DNA of 64,000 nucleotides. Source: Pegoplata infirma. Its lineage: Eukaryota; Arthropoda; Insecta; Diptera; Anthomyiidae. The position numbers and the translations under genes were made by a program. How positions within the stretch are numbered: the stretch's first letter is position 1; each line of letters opens with the position of its first letter. The notes under the pieces are model-generated. The model was not told the origin of the DNA. It saw only the letters and a list, made by a program, of their open reading frames with translations, and did not search any database. Shown piece by piece: positions 60,001 through 61,550 of the stretch. The DNA is taken from positions 125,537,347 through 125,601,346 of the forward strand of contig OY992537.1 in assembly GCA_963921195.1 (NCBI GenBank), given 5' to 3'.

Positions 60001-60640
60001 GAACTAGCATTACCAGATGGCTGTCGTAAGTTCAAATCAAACTAACATTTTTTGTATTGAACCAATTTTTTCACGAAAATAAATACTTTTCGCCAACAAA
60101 AAATGTTTTTTGCGAAAAAAAATTCACGGTATTATGGTTTGTTATGTTAGTTTAACATAATTTAAATTTAAAAATTATCGCAAAAGTTTAAAATATTGTT
60201 TTTATTGTACTTAAGCATCAAAATTTTAAATCGCGTTCGAAAAACGGCTAGAATTATTGAATTCAGGGTACTCGAATTAACTTTACCAGTAGGGTGCCCA
60301 TCTTGTTAAAAAAAGTGTCAAATTCGAGCACAGTGTTATTTATAACGTTTTTTTTTTAAATGTCTTAATAAAAATATTTTTTCTCGTTTCTTTTCCAGTT
60401 AAACCTGCCGCTCAAAGAGTGGAAGATATTTGTGTCTCAATGGTGGGTCTAATCATAGCTTTGGTTATAACTGCTCTACTAGCCTTAGTAGCTGTAGCTG
60501 TGGCCGTATCATGTTGGTTAATGGCCTATAGAAGAAGACCCAAAACTTTAGCACCATTACCACATCCACCAGAGTTCCCCAATCCCCTGTTTACCAATCC
60601 CGAAGCAGTGCCAGAACCAACACCAGACTATTTATCGTAA
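1..60640 (+). CDS. dpy: dumpy, giant EGF-DPY/ZP apical matrix protein (3' part of gene, 58 exons, 5' end outside window)
   Basis: Spliced from 58 exons listed separately; all junctions are phase 1 GT-AG. The visible protein is about 12,689 residues. Each module of about 106 residues is EGF (CxPSPCGPNSxC..CSCLPxYIGxPPxC), then DPY (RPECxxNSECPxxxACxNxKCxDPCPG), then EGF (CGxNAxCxVxNHxPxCxCxxGYTGDPFxxC). This EGF-DPY-EGF arrangement followed by a ZP domain, a polybasic site and one transmembrane helix is diagnostic of Dumpy, the insect apical extracellular matrix protein that links epidermis to cuticle, shapes wing, trachea and tendon attachment, and is membrane-anchored before release. I name module types A to F by position in the repeat: A carries 'ERNGAGSCQCLPEYFGNPYE', B begins 'AIREYVNPC', C begins 'APPP..RDPC', D has a short EGF ('NNGICSC..YQGDPY'), E carries 'NQQAVC', F resembles C. 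No PIGSFEAST-type repeats were seen, so that region, if present, is upstream. Gene identity is near certain; individual exon edges are read by eye. Confidence 0.96.
127..453 (+). CDS. dpy: dpy exon 2, module A
   Basis: Acceptor CTTTAG ends at 126 and donor GTAAGC starts at 454. One EGF-DPY-EGF module of 109 codons with A-type 'CDERNRAASCKCIPEYFGDP' and DPY 'CVNNKCVDPCPGVCG'. It is followed by the 5.2 kb intron. Confidence 0.93.
1968..2805 (+). mobile_element. HINE/DINE-1-like (Helentron-type non-autonomous) element, copy 1
   Basis: Left end tataccctacaccac and, near the right end, gtgtagggtattata form sub-terminal inverted repeats. Next to the right end is the hairpin gtcggtcttgaccgac, and the element ends in acttgttttt. 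The core has a GTCC/GTCT microsatellite (2108-2148). This set of features matches DINE-1/HINE elements of flies. Inserted in the 445-bp tandem array. Confidence 0.72.
2908..3352 (+). mobile_element. 445-bp TIR element with TAA target duplication (MITE)
   Basis: The ends are imperfect inverted repeats (tacgatatttacaccaacg versus the complement of 3320-3352). It is flanked by TAA at 2905-2907 and 3353-3355. Other units of the host array read aatgtaaatgaaaaataaaa, which supplies the empty site. A 3-bp TAA/TTA duplication is typical of PIF/Harbinger-type elements. No transposase ORF. Confidence 0.68.
5654..5968 (+). CDS. dpy: dpy exon 3, module B
   Basis: Acceptor TGTTTAG ends at 5653 and donor GTAAGA is at 5969. 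B-type module opening DIIVPSNPCVPSPCGLYSNC, with 'REQNGHAVCSC' and the DPY cysteines intact. Confidence 0.92.
6203..6526 (+). CDS. dpy: dpy exon 4, module C
   Basis: C-type module (RDPENPCVPSPCGPNSQC). The acceptor AAAG at 6201-6202 has a poor pyrimidine tract, but it is the AG that fits the phase-1 frame. The donor is GTAAGA at 6527. The first EGF carries two extra residues (SNANEQAVC) compared with its neighbours. Confidence 0.85.
6652..6975 (+). CDS. dpy: dpy exon 5, module A
   Basis: Acceptor TCTAG ends at 6651 and donor GTAATT is at 6976. A-type module ('ERNGVGSCTCLPDYTGDPYT'), followed by a 67-bp intron. Confidence 0.92.
7043..7666 (+). CDS. dpy: dpy exon 6, modules B and C fused
   Basis: Two complete modules in 624 bp with no intron at the B|C boundary. 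B is 'VKPCRPSPCGPYSQCREVN'; C is 'VPTNPCVPSPCGPNSQCRVV'. Acceptor TTTAG ends at 7042; donor GTAAGA at 7667. Confidence 0.93.
7738..8073 (+). CDS. dpy: dpy exon 7, module A
   Basis: A-type module ('LTPCNPTPCGTNAECRERNG') ending in a short acidic/proline linker (PEPEPTP). Acceptor CTCAG ends at 7737; donor GTAGGT at 8074. Confidence 0.92.
8154..8462 (+). CDS. dpy: dpy exon 8, module B
   Basis: B-type module (VAKDVNPCQPSPCGPYSQC). Acceptor CCCTTAG ends at 8153; donor GTAAGC at 8463. The following 642-bp intron carries a decayed palindromic element. Confidence 0.92.
8463..9104 (+). other. 642-bp intron after dpy exon 8
   Basis: Holds inverted-repeat sequence between 8487 and 8824 (listed separately). 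The remainder to 9104 is AT-rich without recognisable features and has a weak 3' pyrimidine tract. Confidence 0.75.
8574..8817. mobile_element. decayed palindromic element, about 244 bp
   Basis: gaattgaggatggaaagt (8574-8591) is the inverse complement of 8800-8817 with one mismatch. The interior also shows inverted similarity (tatcgatag near 8658 and ctatcgata near 8727). Its left arm additionally pairs with 8543-8565. It looks like an old MITE; family unknown. Confidence 0.5.
9105..9431 (+). CDS. dpy: dpy exon 9, module C
   Basis: C-type module ('KTGNPCVPSPCGPNSKC'). The acceptor ATGTAG ends at 9104 with a weak pyrimidine tract and was chosen because it keeps phase 1. Donor GTATAT at 9432, less canonical than most in this gene. 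Confidence 0.86.
9458..9532. repeat. perfect 17-bp inverted repeat (intronic hairpin)
   Basis: aaagaaacaacggattt at 9458-9474 is exactly complementary to aaatccgttgtttcttt at 9516-9532, inside the 163-bp intron between dpy exons 9 and 10. The loop is about 41 bases and itself contains partly complementary AT-rich sequence. Confidence 0.75.
9595..11190 (+). CDS. dpy: dpy exon 10, five modules A-B-C-A-B
   Basis: A single 1,596-bp exon of five modules with no internal introns. The fourth module has a slightly longer EGF ('EGNPYDVDRGCRRECETNDD'). Acceptor TTTTTAG ends at 9594; donor GTAAGT at 11191. Confidence 0.94.
11191..11730 (+). other. 540-bp intron after dpy exon 10
   Basis: Its middle (11316-11621) is a two-copy 153-bp palindromic repeat, listed separately. 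The flanks are AT-rich, with acceptor TTTTTCAG at 11730. Confidence 0.8.
11316..11621. repeat. two tandem copies of a 153-bp palindromic element
   Basis: tttaagctgaattcacaatg starts at 11316 and again at 11469, and tttaagct returns at 11622, giving an exact 153-base period. Each unit has inverted ends (cacaatgacggagtactc against gagtactccgacattgtg) and an internal hairpin atctctatttttagagat. Confidence 0.8.
11731..14925 (+). CDS. dpy: dpy exon 11, ten modules
   Basis: A 3,195-bp exon, ten modules in A/B/C order and the last of the trimodular section. Two of its A-position modules have a shortened first EGF ('CFNGECRC', 'CQPGGICVC') like the later D type. Acceptor TTTTTCAG ends at 11730; donor GTAGGA at 14926, which opens the 7.9 kb intron. 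Confidence 0.94.
15400..15940 (+). repeat. degenerate tandem repeat, unit about 135-145 bp
   Basis: Versions of ctttttcgatatcctaaata followed by atggt and a lysine/leucine-poor AT stretch recur near 15495, 15635, 15767 and 15910. Similar sequence resumes after the HINE insertion at 16830. Boundaries are uncertain. Confidence 0.55.
15950..16830 (-). mobile_element. HINE/DINE-1-like element, copy 2 (reverse orientation)
   Basis: Reverse complement of copy 1 throughout: hairpin gtcggtcaagaccgac near 15971, sub-terminal repeats at both ends, and a GGAC microsatellite at 16637-16692. Inserted into the 135-bp tandem repeat. Confidence 0.72.
17051..17737 (+). mobile_element. HINE/DINE-1-like element, copy 3
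   Basis: Same ends as copy 1 (tataccctacaccac at the left; hairpin plus acttgttttt at the right) but more diverged and internally shortened, with only a short gtccgtccgtctgtc core. Confidence 0.7.
18001..18776 (+). pseudogene. broken retroelement ORF1 (DUF4780-like?) remnant
   Basis: GC-richer than its surroundings. One open frame at 18032-18397 (acidic start 'LYDTDEEDILLLSP', then a basic 'YRRSLRYLRKLALRD' region) passes by a frameshift between 18321 and 18397 into a second frame ending at 18776. The second frame is rich in S/K/G and ends 'PELQVAIIDR', which recalls the start of the DUF4780 domain of insect non-LTR elements. The domain body is missing. Family assignment is from memory and tentative. 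Confidence 0.5.
19540..20480 (-). mobile_element. second type of HINE-like element, interrupted by a TIR element
   Basis: 'cggacagacatacggacatcgct' class sequence at about 19755-19778 and a terminal tttaccctctattac... agtggagggtata hairpin resemble the left end of the HINE copies. The hairpin loop is split by the TIR element at 19890-20464. Boundaries are approximate. Confidence 0.55.
19890..20464. mobile_element. TIR element 'ACAAGGGAAG', copy 1 (575 bp)
   Basis: The left end ctaacaagggaagtctccct and the complementary right end (20435-20464) form inverted repeats of nearly 30 bases. A second copy with the same ends and similar interior lies at 63281-63804. No coding capacity, so non-autonomous. 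Confidence 0.8.
22833..23159 (+). CDS. dpy: dpy exon 12, module A
   Basis: First exon after the large intron. A-type module ('TPCEPNPCGSNAVCREQNG'). Acceptor ATGTAG ends at 22832 below a long C/T-rich tract (about 22757-22820); donor GTAAGA at 23160. The hexamodular repeat starts here. Confidence 0.93.
23222..23539 (+). CDS. dpy: dpy exon 13, module B (cycle 1)
   Basis: B module (AIRLQEPTNPCVPSPCG). Acceptor CTTTAG ends at 23221; donor GTAATT at 23540. The second EGF ends GDAFTRCYP, the hallmark of B modules in this repeat. Confidence 0.93.
23611..23952 (+). CDS. dpy: dpy exon 14, module C (cycle 1)
   Basis: C module (APAPIIKQVERDPCQPSPCG) with linker PAPPPEVY. Acceptor ACTTTAG ends at 23610; donor GTAAGT at 23953. 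Confidence 0.93.
24023..24319 (+). CDS. dpy: dpy exon 15, module D (cycle 1)
   Basis: D module with the short first EGF ('CNNGICSCLPEYQGDPYSGC'). Acceptor AAATTAG ends at 24022; donor GTAAGA at 24320. Confidence 0.92.
24382..24690 (+). CDS. dpy: dpy exon 16, module E (cycle 1)
   Basis: E module ('LNPCQPSPCGPNSQCRVINQ'). Acceptor TTATTAG ends at 24381; donor GTAAGT at 24691. Confidence 0.93.
24750..25391 (+). CDS. dpy: dpy exon 17, modules F and A (cycle 1)
   Basis: Two modules fused: F ('PQDPCRPSPCGPYSQCKPIG') and A ('ERNGAGSCKCLPEYFGNPYE'). Acceptor TCTTTAG ends at 24749; donor GTAAGA at 25392. Confidence 0.93.
25459..25776 (+). CDS. dpy: dpy exon 18, module B (cycle 2)
   Basis: B module (AIRMEYVNPCQPSPCG). 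The DPY-EGF junction reads CINPCANSPCG, one residue longer than the usual DPCPGTCG. Acceptor TCCTTAG ends at 25458; donor GTAAGC at 25777. The next intron is 60 bp and stop-free in frame. Confidence 0.92.
25837..26172 (+). CDS. dpy: dpy exon 19, module C (cycle 2)
   Basis: C module (APPVEVQREEIRDPCVPSPC). Acceptor TATTTAG ends at 25836; donor GTAAGA at 26173. The following 63-bp intron is again stop-free in frame. Confidence 0.92.
26236..26544 (+). CDS. dpy: dpy exon 20, module D (cycle 2)
   Basis: D module ('CNGGQCSCIPEYQGDPFVEC'). Acceptor AAATTAG ends at 26235; donor GTAATA at 26545. Confidence 0.92.
26613..27569 (+). CDS. dpy: dpy exon 21, modules E-F-A (cycle 2)
   Basis: Three modules in 957 bp. 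E begins PVPTNPCQPSPCG, F is 'KTPINPCQPSPCGPNSECRA', A is 'GEAGSCQCLPEYFGNPYEGC'. Acceptor AAATTTAG ends at 26612; donor GTAAGC at 27570. Confidence 0.93.
27629..28285 (+). CDS. dpy: dpy exon 22, modules B-C (cycle 3)
   Basis: Two modules with no B|C intron: AIREYVNPCQPSPCG and 'PQPPRDPCVPTPCGPNSQC'. Acceptor TTTTTCAG ends at 27628; donor GTAAGC at 28286. Confidence 0.93.
28360..28665 (+). CDS. dpy: dpy exon 23, module D (cycle 3)
   Basis: D module ('DDPCNPSPCGANAQC', then the short EGF 'NSGQCTCIPEYHGDPYSGC'). The exon has no ATG codon, so simple ORF calling would miss it. Acceptor AAATTAG ends at 28359; donor GTAAGA at 28666. Confidence 0.92.
28726..29679 (+). CDS. dpy: dpy exon 24, modules E-F-A (cycle 3)
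   Basis: Three modules: E ('HPCQPSPCGPNSQCREINQQ'), F ('PRQPCQPSPCGPYSQCREVG'), A ('QRNGAGSCQCFPEYFGNPYE'). The proline-rich linker EPPTPPPRQ joins E and F. Acceptor ATTTTAG ends at 28725; donor GTAAGT at 29680. Confidence 0.92.
29680..30098 (+). other. 419-bp intron after dpy exon 24
   Basis: AT-rich. Weak inverted similarity between 29705-29733 and 29821-29845 suggests an old inserted element, but I cannot define its ends. Confidence 0.6.
30099..30410 (+). CDS. dpy: dpy exon 25, module B (cycle 4)
   Basis: B module (EIREYVNPCQPSPCGPNSQC). Acceptor TTGTTTAG ends at 30098; donor GTAAGA at 30411. The following 60-bp intron is stop-free in frame. Confidence 0.93.
30471..30809 (+). CDS. dpy: dpy exon 26, module C (cycle 4)
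   Basis: C module (AQPPVQVQKTPIDPCIPSPC) ending in the linker QPAPPPP. Acceptor TTAATAG ends at 30470; donor GTAAGC at 30810. Confidence 0.92.
30866..31165 (+). CDS. dpy: dpy exon 27, module D (cycle 4)
   Basis: D module ('VVKDDPCNPSPCGPNAQC', then 'NNGICSCLPEYQGDPYSSC'). Acceptor TTCTTAG ends at 30865; donor GTAAAT at 31166. Confidence 0.92.
31234..32190 (+). CDS. dpy: dpy exon 28, modules E-F-A (cycle 4)
   Basis: Three modules (957 bp). E begins 'APIKGNPCQPSPCGPNSQC', F 'QDPCRPSPCGPNSECRAIG', A 'MERNGAGACQCLPEYFGNPY'. Acceptor TTTTTAG ends at 31233; donor GTAAGA at 32191. Confidence 0.93.
32191..32491 (+). other. 301-bp intron after dpy exon 28
   Basis: AT-rich sequence; nothing recognisable beyond donor GTAAGA and acceptor TTCATCAG. 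Confidence 0.7.
32492..32806 (+). CDS. dpy: dpy exon 29, module B (cycle 5)
   Basis: B module ('AIRHEYVNPCQPSPCGPNSQ'). Acceptor TTCATCAG ends at 32491; donor GTAAGA at 32807. Confidence 0.93.
32880..33536 (+). CDS. dpy: dpy exon 30, modules C-D (cycle 5)
   Basis: C ('IYRDPCVPSPCGPYSQCRNQ') and D ('CSGEGICSCLSDYQGDPYVA') fused without the usual C|D intron. Acceptor TTATTAG ends at 32879; donor GTAGGT at 33537. Confidence 0.92.
33600..33905 (+). CDS. dpy: dpy exon 31, module E (cycle 5)
   Basis: E module (AEVYRNPCQPSPCGPNSQC). Acceptor ACCCAG ends at 33599; donor GTAAGT at 33906. The upstream 63-bp intron is stop-free in frame. Confidence 0.92.
33977..34624 (+). CDS. dpy: dpy exon 32, modules F-A (cycle 5)
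   Basis: F ('EPLNPCQPSPCGPNSLCKPI') and A ('QQNGVGSCQCLPEYFGNPYE'). Acceptor ACACAG ends at 33976; donor GTAAGA at 34625. Confidence 0.92.
34687..35001 (+). CDS. dpy: dpy exon 33, module B (cycle 6)
   Basis: B module (AIIREYVNPCQPTPCG), complete although it contains no ATG in frame. Acceptor CCCTTAG ends at 34686; donor GTAAGT at 35002. Confidence 0.92.
35070..35402 (+). CDS. dpy: dpy exon 34, module C (cycle 6)
   Basis: C module (APPPTIFNEPIRDPCVPSPC). Acceptor CCTTTAG ends at 35069; donor GTAAGA at 35403. Confidence 0.92.
35470..36729 (+). CDS. dpy: dpy exon 35, modules D-E-F-A (cycle 6)
   Basis: Four modules in 1,260 bp, so three boundaries are intronless. D 'CNNGQCSCLPEYQGDPYVAC', E 'AANPCQPSPCGPNSRCRVHQ', F 'DKPNPCIPSPCGPNSECRVI', A 'QVDNAGSCQCLPNYFGNPYE'. 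Acceptor CCCTTAG ends at 35469; donor GTAAGT at 36730. Confidence 0.93.
36792..37109 (+). CDS. dpy: dpy exon 36, module B (cycle 7)
   Basis: B module (AIIKEYVNPCQPSPCGPNSQ). Acceptor CCCCCTAG ends at 36791; donor GTAAGA at 37110. Confidence 0.93.
37174..38130 (+). CDS. dpy: dpy exon 37, modules C-D-E (cycle 7)
   Basis: Three modules: C ('SPNPCLPSPCGQFAECRDIG'), D ('CRNGQCSCLPEYLGNPLIGC'), E ('TQPCQPSPCGPNSQCRVLNQ'). Acceptor ACTTTAG ends at 37173; donor GTAATT at 38131. Confidence 0.92.
38195..38842 (+). CDS. dpy: dpy exon 38, modules F-A (cycle 7)
   Basis: F ('KRKDPCRPSPCGPNSECRAV') and A ('ERNGVGACQCLPEFLGNPYE'). F's DPY module begins SPEC instead of RPEC. Acceptor TTTGTAG ends at 38194; donor GTAAGA at 38843. 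Confidence 0.92.
38907..39224 (+). CDS. dpy: dpy exon 39, module B (cycle 8)
   Basis: B module (AVFDVSNPCQPSPCGPNSQC). Contains no ATG or GTG codon in frame. Acceptor TTAATAG ends at 38906; donor GTAATA at 39225. The next 60-bp intron is stop-free in frame. Confidence 0.92.
39285..39629 (+). CDS. dpy: dpy exon 40, module C (cycle 8)
   Basis: C module ('VKDAYRDPCVPSPCGSNAQC'). Acceptor ATCTAG ends at 39284; donor GTAATT at 39630; the next 60-bp intron is stop-free in frame. Confidence 0.9.
39690..39986 (+). CDS. dpy: dpy exon 41, module D (cycle 8)
   Basis: D module ('CNNGQCSCLPEYQGNPYVGC'). Acceptor TTCTTAG ends at 39689; donor GTAAGA at 39987. Confidence 0.92.
40048..41010 (+). CDS. dpy: dpy exon 42, modules E-F-A (cycle 8)
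   Basis: E ('QHPCQPTPCGPNSQCREFNN'), F ('INPCIPSPCGANSECRVEKG'), A ('EQNGAGACQCLPDYYGNPYE') in 963 bp. Acceptor ATTTTAG ends at 40047; donor GTAAGA at 41011. Confidence 0.93.
41074..41727 (+). CDS. dpy: dpy exon 43, modules B-C (cycle 9)
   Basis: B (AIREYVNPCQPSPCGPNSQC) fused to C ('REPYRDPCVPSPCGQYAKC'). Acceptor AATTTAG ends at 41073; donor GTAAGA at 41728. Confidence 0.92.
41785..42093 (+). CDS. dpy: dpy exon 44, module D (cycle 9)
   Basis: D module ('CHNGICSCLPEYQGDPYRGC'). Acceptor TCTTTAG ends at 41784; donor GTATAA at 42094. The introns on both sides are 3n and stop-free. Confidence 0.91.
42157..42465 (+). CDS. dpy: dpy exon 45, module E (cycle 9)
   Basis: E module ('QQNPCVPSPCGSNSQCRETN'). 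Acceptor ATTTAG ends at 42156; a second in-phase AG six bases on (42162) would drop two codons. Donor GTAAGT... reads GTATAC at 42466. Confidence 0.86.
42524..44776 (+). CDS. dpy: dpy exon 46, module F, proline-rich segment, module A (cycle 9)
   Basis: A 2,253-bp exon. Module F ('PQNPCVPSPCGPYSQCDSIQ') up to about 42840, then about 540 residues of cysteine-free proline-rich repeat (unit PQPQPPINIPSV and variants with PPVYVQQE), then module A ('HIEPCEPNPCGPNAECRSHN'). Acceptor TTATTAG ends at 42523; donor GTAAGA at 44777. Confidence 0.92.
42841..44460 (+). repeat. dpy: coding minisatellite, proline-rich segment 1 (36-bp unit)
   Basis: In-frame tandem repeat with a basic 12-residue unit PQPQPPINIPSV, interspersed with PPVYVQQEPQ variants. 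It sits in the linker between modules F and A of cycle 9. Many copies are near-identical at the DNA level (ccaattaatattccatcagt). No cysteine or intron interrupts it. Confidence 0.92.
44849..45163 (+). CDS. dpy: dpy exon 47, module B (cycle 10)
   Basis: B module (EEPVVYKNPCEPSPCGPNSQ). Acceptor CTCTTTAG ends at 44848; donor GTAAGA at 45164. Both flanking introns (72 and 63 bp) are stop-free in frame. Confidence 0.9.
45227..46240 (+). CDS. dpy: dpy exon 48, modules C-D-E (cycle 10)
   Basis: C with a longer proline linker ('SPPPRPRPLPTTPPTVIVAE'), D ('CREGSCSCLPEYHGDPYIGC'), E ('INPCQPSPCGPNSQCRQVNQ'). E's DPY ends KEACAGACG instead of DPCPG. Acceptor CTTTAG ends at 45226; donor GTATTC at 46241. 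Confidence 0.9.
46310..46916 (+). repeat. dpy: coding minisatellite, proline-rich segment 2 (102-bp unit)
   Basis: In-frame repeat of 34 residues (contains QPTAETPRPQPPIYEYNPQ). Three to four copies at about 46421-46760, two of them almost identical in DNA. It lies in the linker between modules E and F of cycle 10. Confidence 0.9.
46310..47539 (+). CDS. dpy: dpy exon 49, proline-rich segment then modules F-A (cycle 10)
   Basis: Opens with about 200 proline-rich residues (46310-46916, 34-residue unit with QPQPTAETPRPQPPIYEYNP), then F ('SNPCQPSPCGPYSECSVSAD') and A ('VPCSPSPCGPNALCRVHNDV'). Acceptor ATTATAG ends at 46309; donor GTAAGC at 47540. Confidence 0.9.
47540..47935 (+). other. 396-bp intron after dpy exon 49
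   Basis: AT-rich with T-rich runs; nothing recognisable beyond donor GTAAGC and acceptor TATGTAG. Confidence 0.7.
47936..48595 (+). CDS. dpy: dpy exon 50, modules B-C (cycle 11)
   Basis: B (AKPPVYVNPCEPSPCGANAQ) and C ('VNPCLPSPCGPYSQCREVNG') fused. Acceptor TATGTAG ends at 47935; donor GTAGGC at 48596. Confidence 0.92.
48662..49270 (+). CDS. dpy: dpy exon 51, modules D-E (cycle 11)
   Basis: D ('CQNGKCSCLPEYHGDPYIGC') and E ('KNPCQPTPCGPNSQCLERNG'). E's DPY reads RLECYSSSDC. Acceptor TTTTACAG ends at 48661; donor GTAGAA at 49271. Confidence 0.9.
49344..49673 (+). CDS. dpy: dpy exon 52, module F (cycle 11)
   Basis: Single F module ('PKDPCYPSPCGPNSQCSNVN'). Acceptor CTCTAG ends at 49343. Two in-phase donors lie nine bases apart: GTAAAG at 49665 and GTAAGG at 49674; I use the latter. 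Confidence 0.86.
49771..51471 (+). CDS. dpy: dpy exon 53, last A module, degenerate modules, DPY-EGF repeats
   Basis: Starts with module A ('NPCRPSPCGSNAECRIRDSG'), then a B-like module ('CYPTPCGQRTICKVQRGQAV'). The third module lacks the last two cysteines of its first EGF (50448-50525). From about 50700 the pattern changes to DPY plus a single EGF. It ends with an EGF variant carrying 'DTLPLRTMICEC'. Acceptor CTCTTTAG ends at 49770; donor GTAAGT at 51472. Confidence 0.92.
51472..51847 (+). other. 376-bp intron after dpy exon 53
   Basis: Contains a small hairpin element at 51503-51600: aatgcgaca (51513-51521) is complementary to tgtcgcatt (51583-51591), with further partial pairing outside. 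The rest is AT-rich. Confidence 0.65.
51848..52243 (+). CDS. dpy: dpy exon 54, DPY-EGF repeats
   Basis: Two DPY-EGF units ('DQGCQSNEECPSTEACRNGN', 'GCTHDSECSPTTACINKRCQ'). Acceptor CCTTTAG ends at 51847; donor GTAAGT at 52244. Confidence 0.91.
52317..53321 (+). CDS. dpy: dpy exon 55, DPY-EGF repeats
   Basis: Diverged DPY-EGF units, including a second RTMIC-type EGF ('DTLPLRTMICKCPSD', about 52830). Acceptor ATATAG ends at 52316; donor GTAAGT at 53322. Confidence 0.91.
53393..56623 (+). CDS. dpy: dpy exon 56, DPY-EGF repeats and N-terminal part of ZP domain
   Basis: A 3,231-bp exon. It has about fourteen DPY-EGF units, three of them with the RTM[IV]C motif. A distinct segment follows at about 55680-55930 with repeated 'KGFVIDERGRCICP'-like stretches, then one more EGF, then the ZP domain from about 56149. 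Acceptor TTTTTTGCAG ends at 53392, the best pyrimidine tract in the window; donor GTAAGT at 56624. Confidence 0.94.
56149..56966 (+). other. dpy: zona pellucida (ZP) domain, split by a 77-bp intron
   Basis: The ZP-N half has four spaced cysteines (VSCLAD, EECRR, GSCGM, IKCVY); the ZP-C half begins around PPICQMRI and continues in exon 57. In this family the ZP domain mediates polymerisation into filaments at the apical surface. Order ZP, polybasic site, transmembrane helix matches membrane-anchored ZP proteins. Confidence 0.92.
56701..57132 (+). CDS. dpy: dpy exon 57, C-terminal part of ZP domain and polybasic site
   Basis: Completes the ZP-C half (cysteines in 'RSCVAKT', 'NGCATDP', 'FQCNIRVCFGKCQPVNC') and carries the run RRRRR at 56970-56984, a furin-type cleavage site, followed by a low-complexity D/T/A-rich stretch. 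Acceptor CTCTTTAG ends at 56700; donor GTAAGT at 57133. Confidence 0.94.
56970..56984 (+). other. dpy: polybasic furin-type cleavage site
   Basis: Five consecutive arginine codons (cgt cgt aga cgt cgt) just after the ZP domain, followed by AIADN. Cleavage at this position is the usual way ZP precursors are released from the membrane; cleavage here is inferred, not shown. Confidence 0.8.
57205..57402 (-). mobile_element. truncated HINE/DINE-1-like element, copy 4
   Basis: Matches the right-hand part of copies 1-3 in reverse: tagtcagtcaagaccacata, then ataccctaaaccag and tcccggaaaatgggtcc. Most of the element is missing. Confidence 0.65.
57418..60307. mobile_element. 2.9-kb element with 36-bp terminal inverted repeats and internal tandem repeats
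   Basis: 57418-57453 and 60272-60307 are inverted complements with three mismatches (core gggcaccct, ctggtaaag). Inside are five direct copies of a roughly 270-350 bp block (landmark tgtattgtattctactcatt near 57665, 58080, 58980, 59250 and 59705) rich in ttcgcgaaaaaaa runs and ending cgcgaatatcgctaata. 58320-58945 is a different insert. No transposase. Confidence 0.75.
60399..60640 (+). CDS. dpy: dpy exon 58, transmembrane segment, tail and stop codon
   Basis: Last coding exon. A short stalk (KPAAQRVEDICVS), a hydrophobic helix (60440-60526, 'GLIIALVITALLALVAVAVA'), then the basic stop-transfer YRRRPK and a proline-rich tail ending PEPTPDYLS, with TAA at 60638-60640. Acceptor TTTTCCAG ends at 60398. 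Confidence 0.94.
60440..60526 (+). other. dpy: transmembrane helix
   Basis: A stretch of about 29 mostly hydrophobic residues (V, L, I, A), preceded by an acidic stalk and followed by YRRRPK. A type I orientation fits the extracellular ZP domain and the short cytoplasmic tail. Confidence 0.9.
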
Positions 60641-61550
60641 GATATAAATCAAAGACAAGACAAACTATAACATGATATACAATTTAGAAATTTAAGTAAA
60701 AATTTTGAAAAACCGTAAAATTTAAGAACAAAAAAAAAATGAATTTGTAAAAAATACCAAGTGCAAAAAGGTTTTAAACTTGATAGTAACGAAATGATAA
60801 AAAAAACCTAAAAGGTTTTAAAAAAGTTGATAAAAAAAAAAAGAATCCTTTAAAATGAGAAAAACAAGAGTATTTAAAATATCAAAAAAAAAAAAAAGTA
60901 AATGAAACTAAAATTTAAACAATTGAAAATTAATACTTTTTATGTAAATTTTGGGAAAATTAAAAAAAAAAATTATTTAAGAAAATATTTTTTTTTTAGT
61001 ATGTATATGTAGAATTTTTATCAAATGAAAAAAAAAAAACTAACATGAGAATTTCAAATAGTTTTTTTAAGGTTAGAAACAGTGATTCTTAATTGTATAG
61101 TATTTAAAAAAAAAATATTTAATCTTTAAAGTAGTTTAATTTTCTTTGAAAAATATAAATAATTTAAATTAAAAAAAAAAAAAAAAACTGCCAAAGTTAA
61201 ATAACCAACACTGCTTATAAGTTACAAATATAAAAAAAAATGACAAGGGCACAAAGTTTAAGAATCACTGTTTTCAATATATATATAAAAATTACATAAA
61301 ATTACCCGAATAAACTATTATGGAATTCTCGTACTAACGACAACTTCTTCATTAGTCAATAAAACTTTTTTTTTTAGTTTTCTTGCTTTTCCTCTCAATA
61401 AGTTGCATTATAAATATTTACCTAAGTTTACTAAGGTAGATTAAAAAAAAAACAACACTTGTTTACACACACTTTTTTTACAAACTTACAAAAACAATAC
61501 ACACTTTTGTATATAGAAATCAAAATAAAAACAAGATCCACAACACTAGA
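60641..61550 (+). other. dpy: dpy 3' UTR (3' limit uncertain)
   Basis: AT-rich sequence after the TAA. Possible polyadenylation signals AATAAA occur at 61309-61314, 61358-61363 and 61524-61529; which one is used cannot be decided from sequence. Confidence 0.6.
61309..61529 (+). promoter_or_regulatory. dpy: candidate polyadenylation signals of dpy
   Basis: Three AATAAA hexamers (61309, 61358, 61524). The second is followed within 20 bases by a T-run (ttttttttttag), a plausible downstream element. Confidence 0.4.

Larger units (their letters stand above)
57133..60398 (+). other. 3.3-kb intron between dpy exons 57 and 58
   Basis: Starts GTAAGT and ends TTTTCCAG. It contains an in-frame stop and AATAAA soon after the donor (57201-57209), a truncated HINE-like piece (57205-57402) and a 2.9-kb TIR element (57418-60307). 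Confidence 0.85.
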
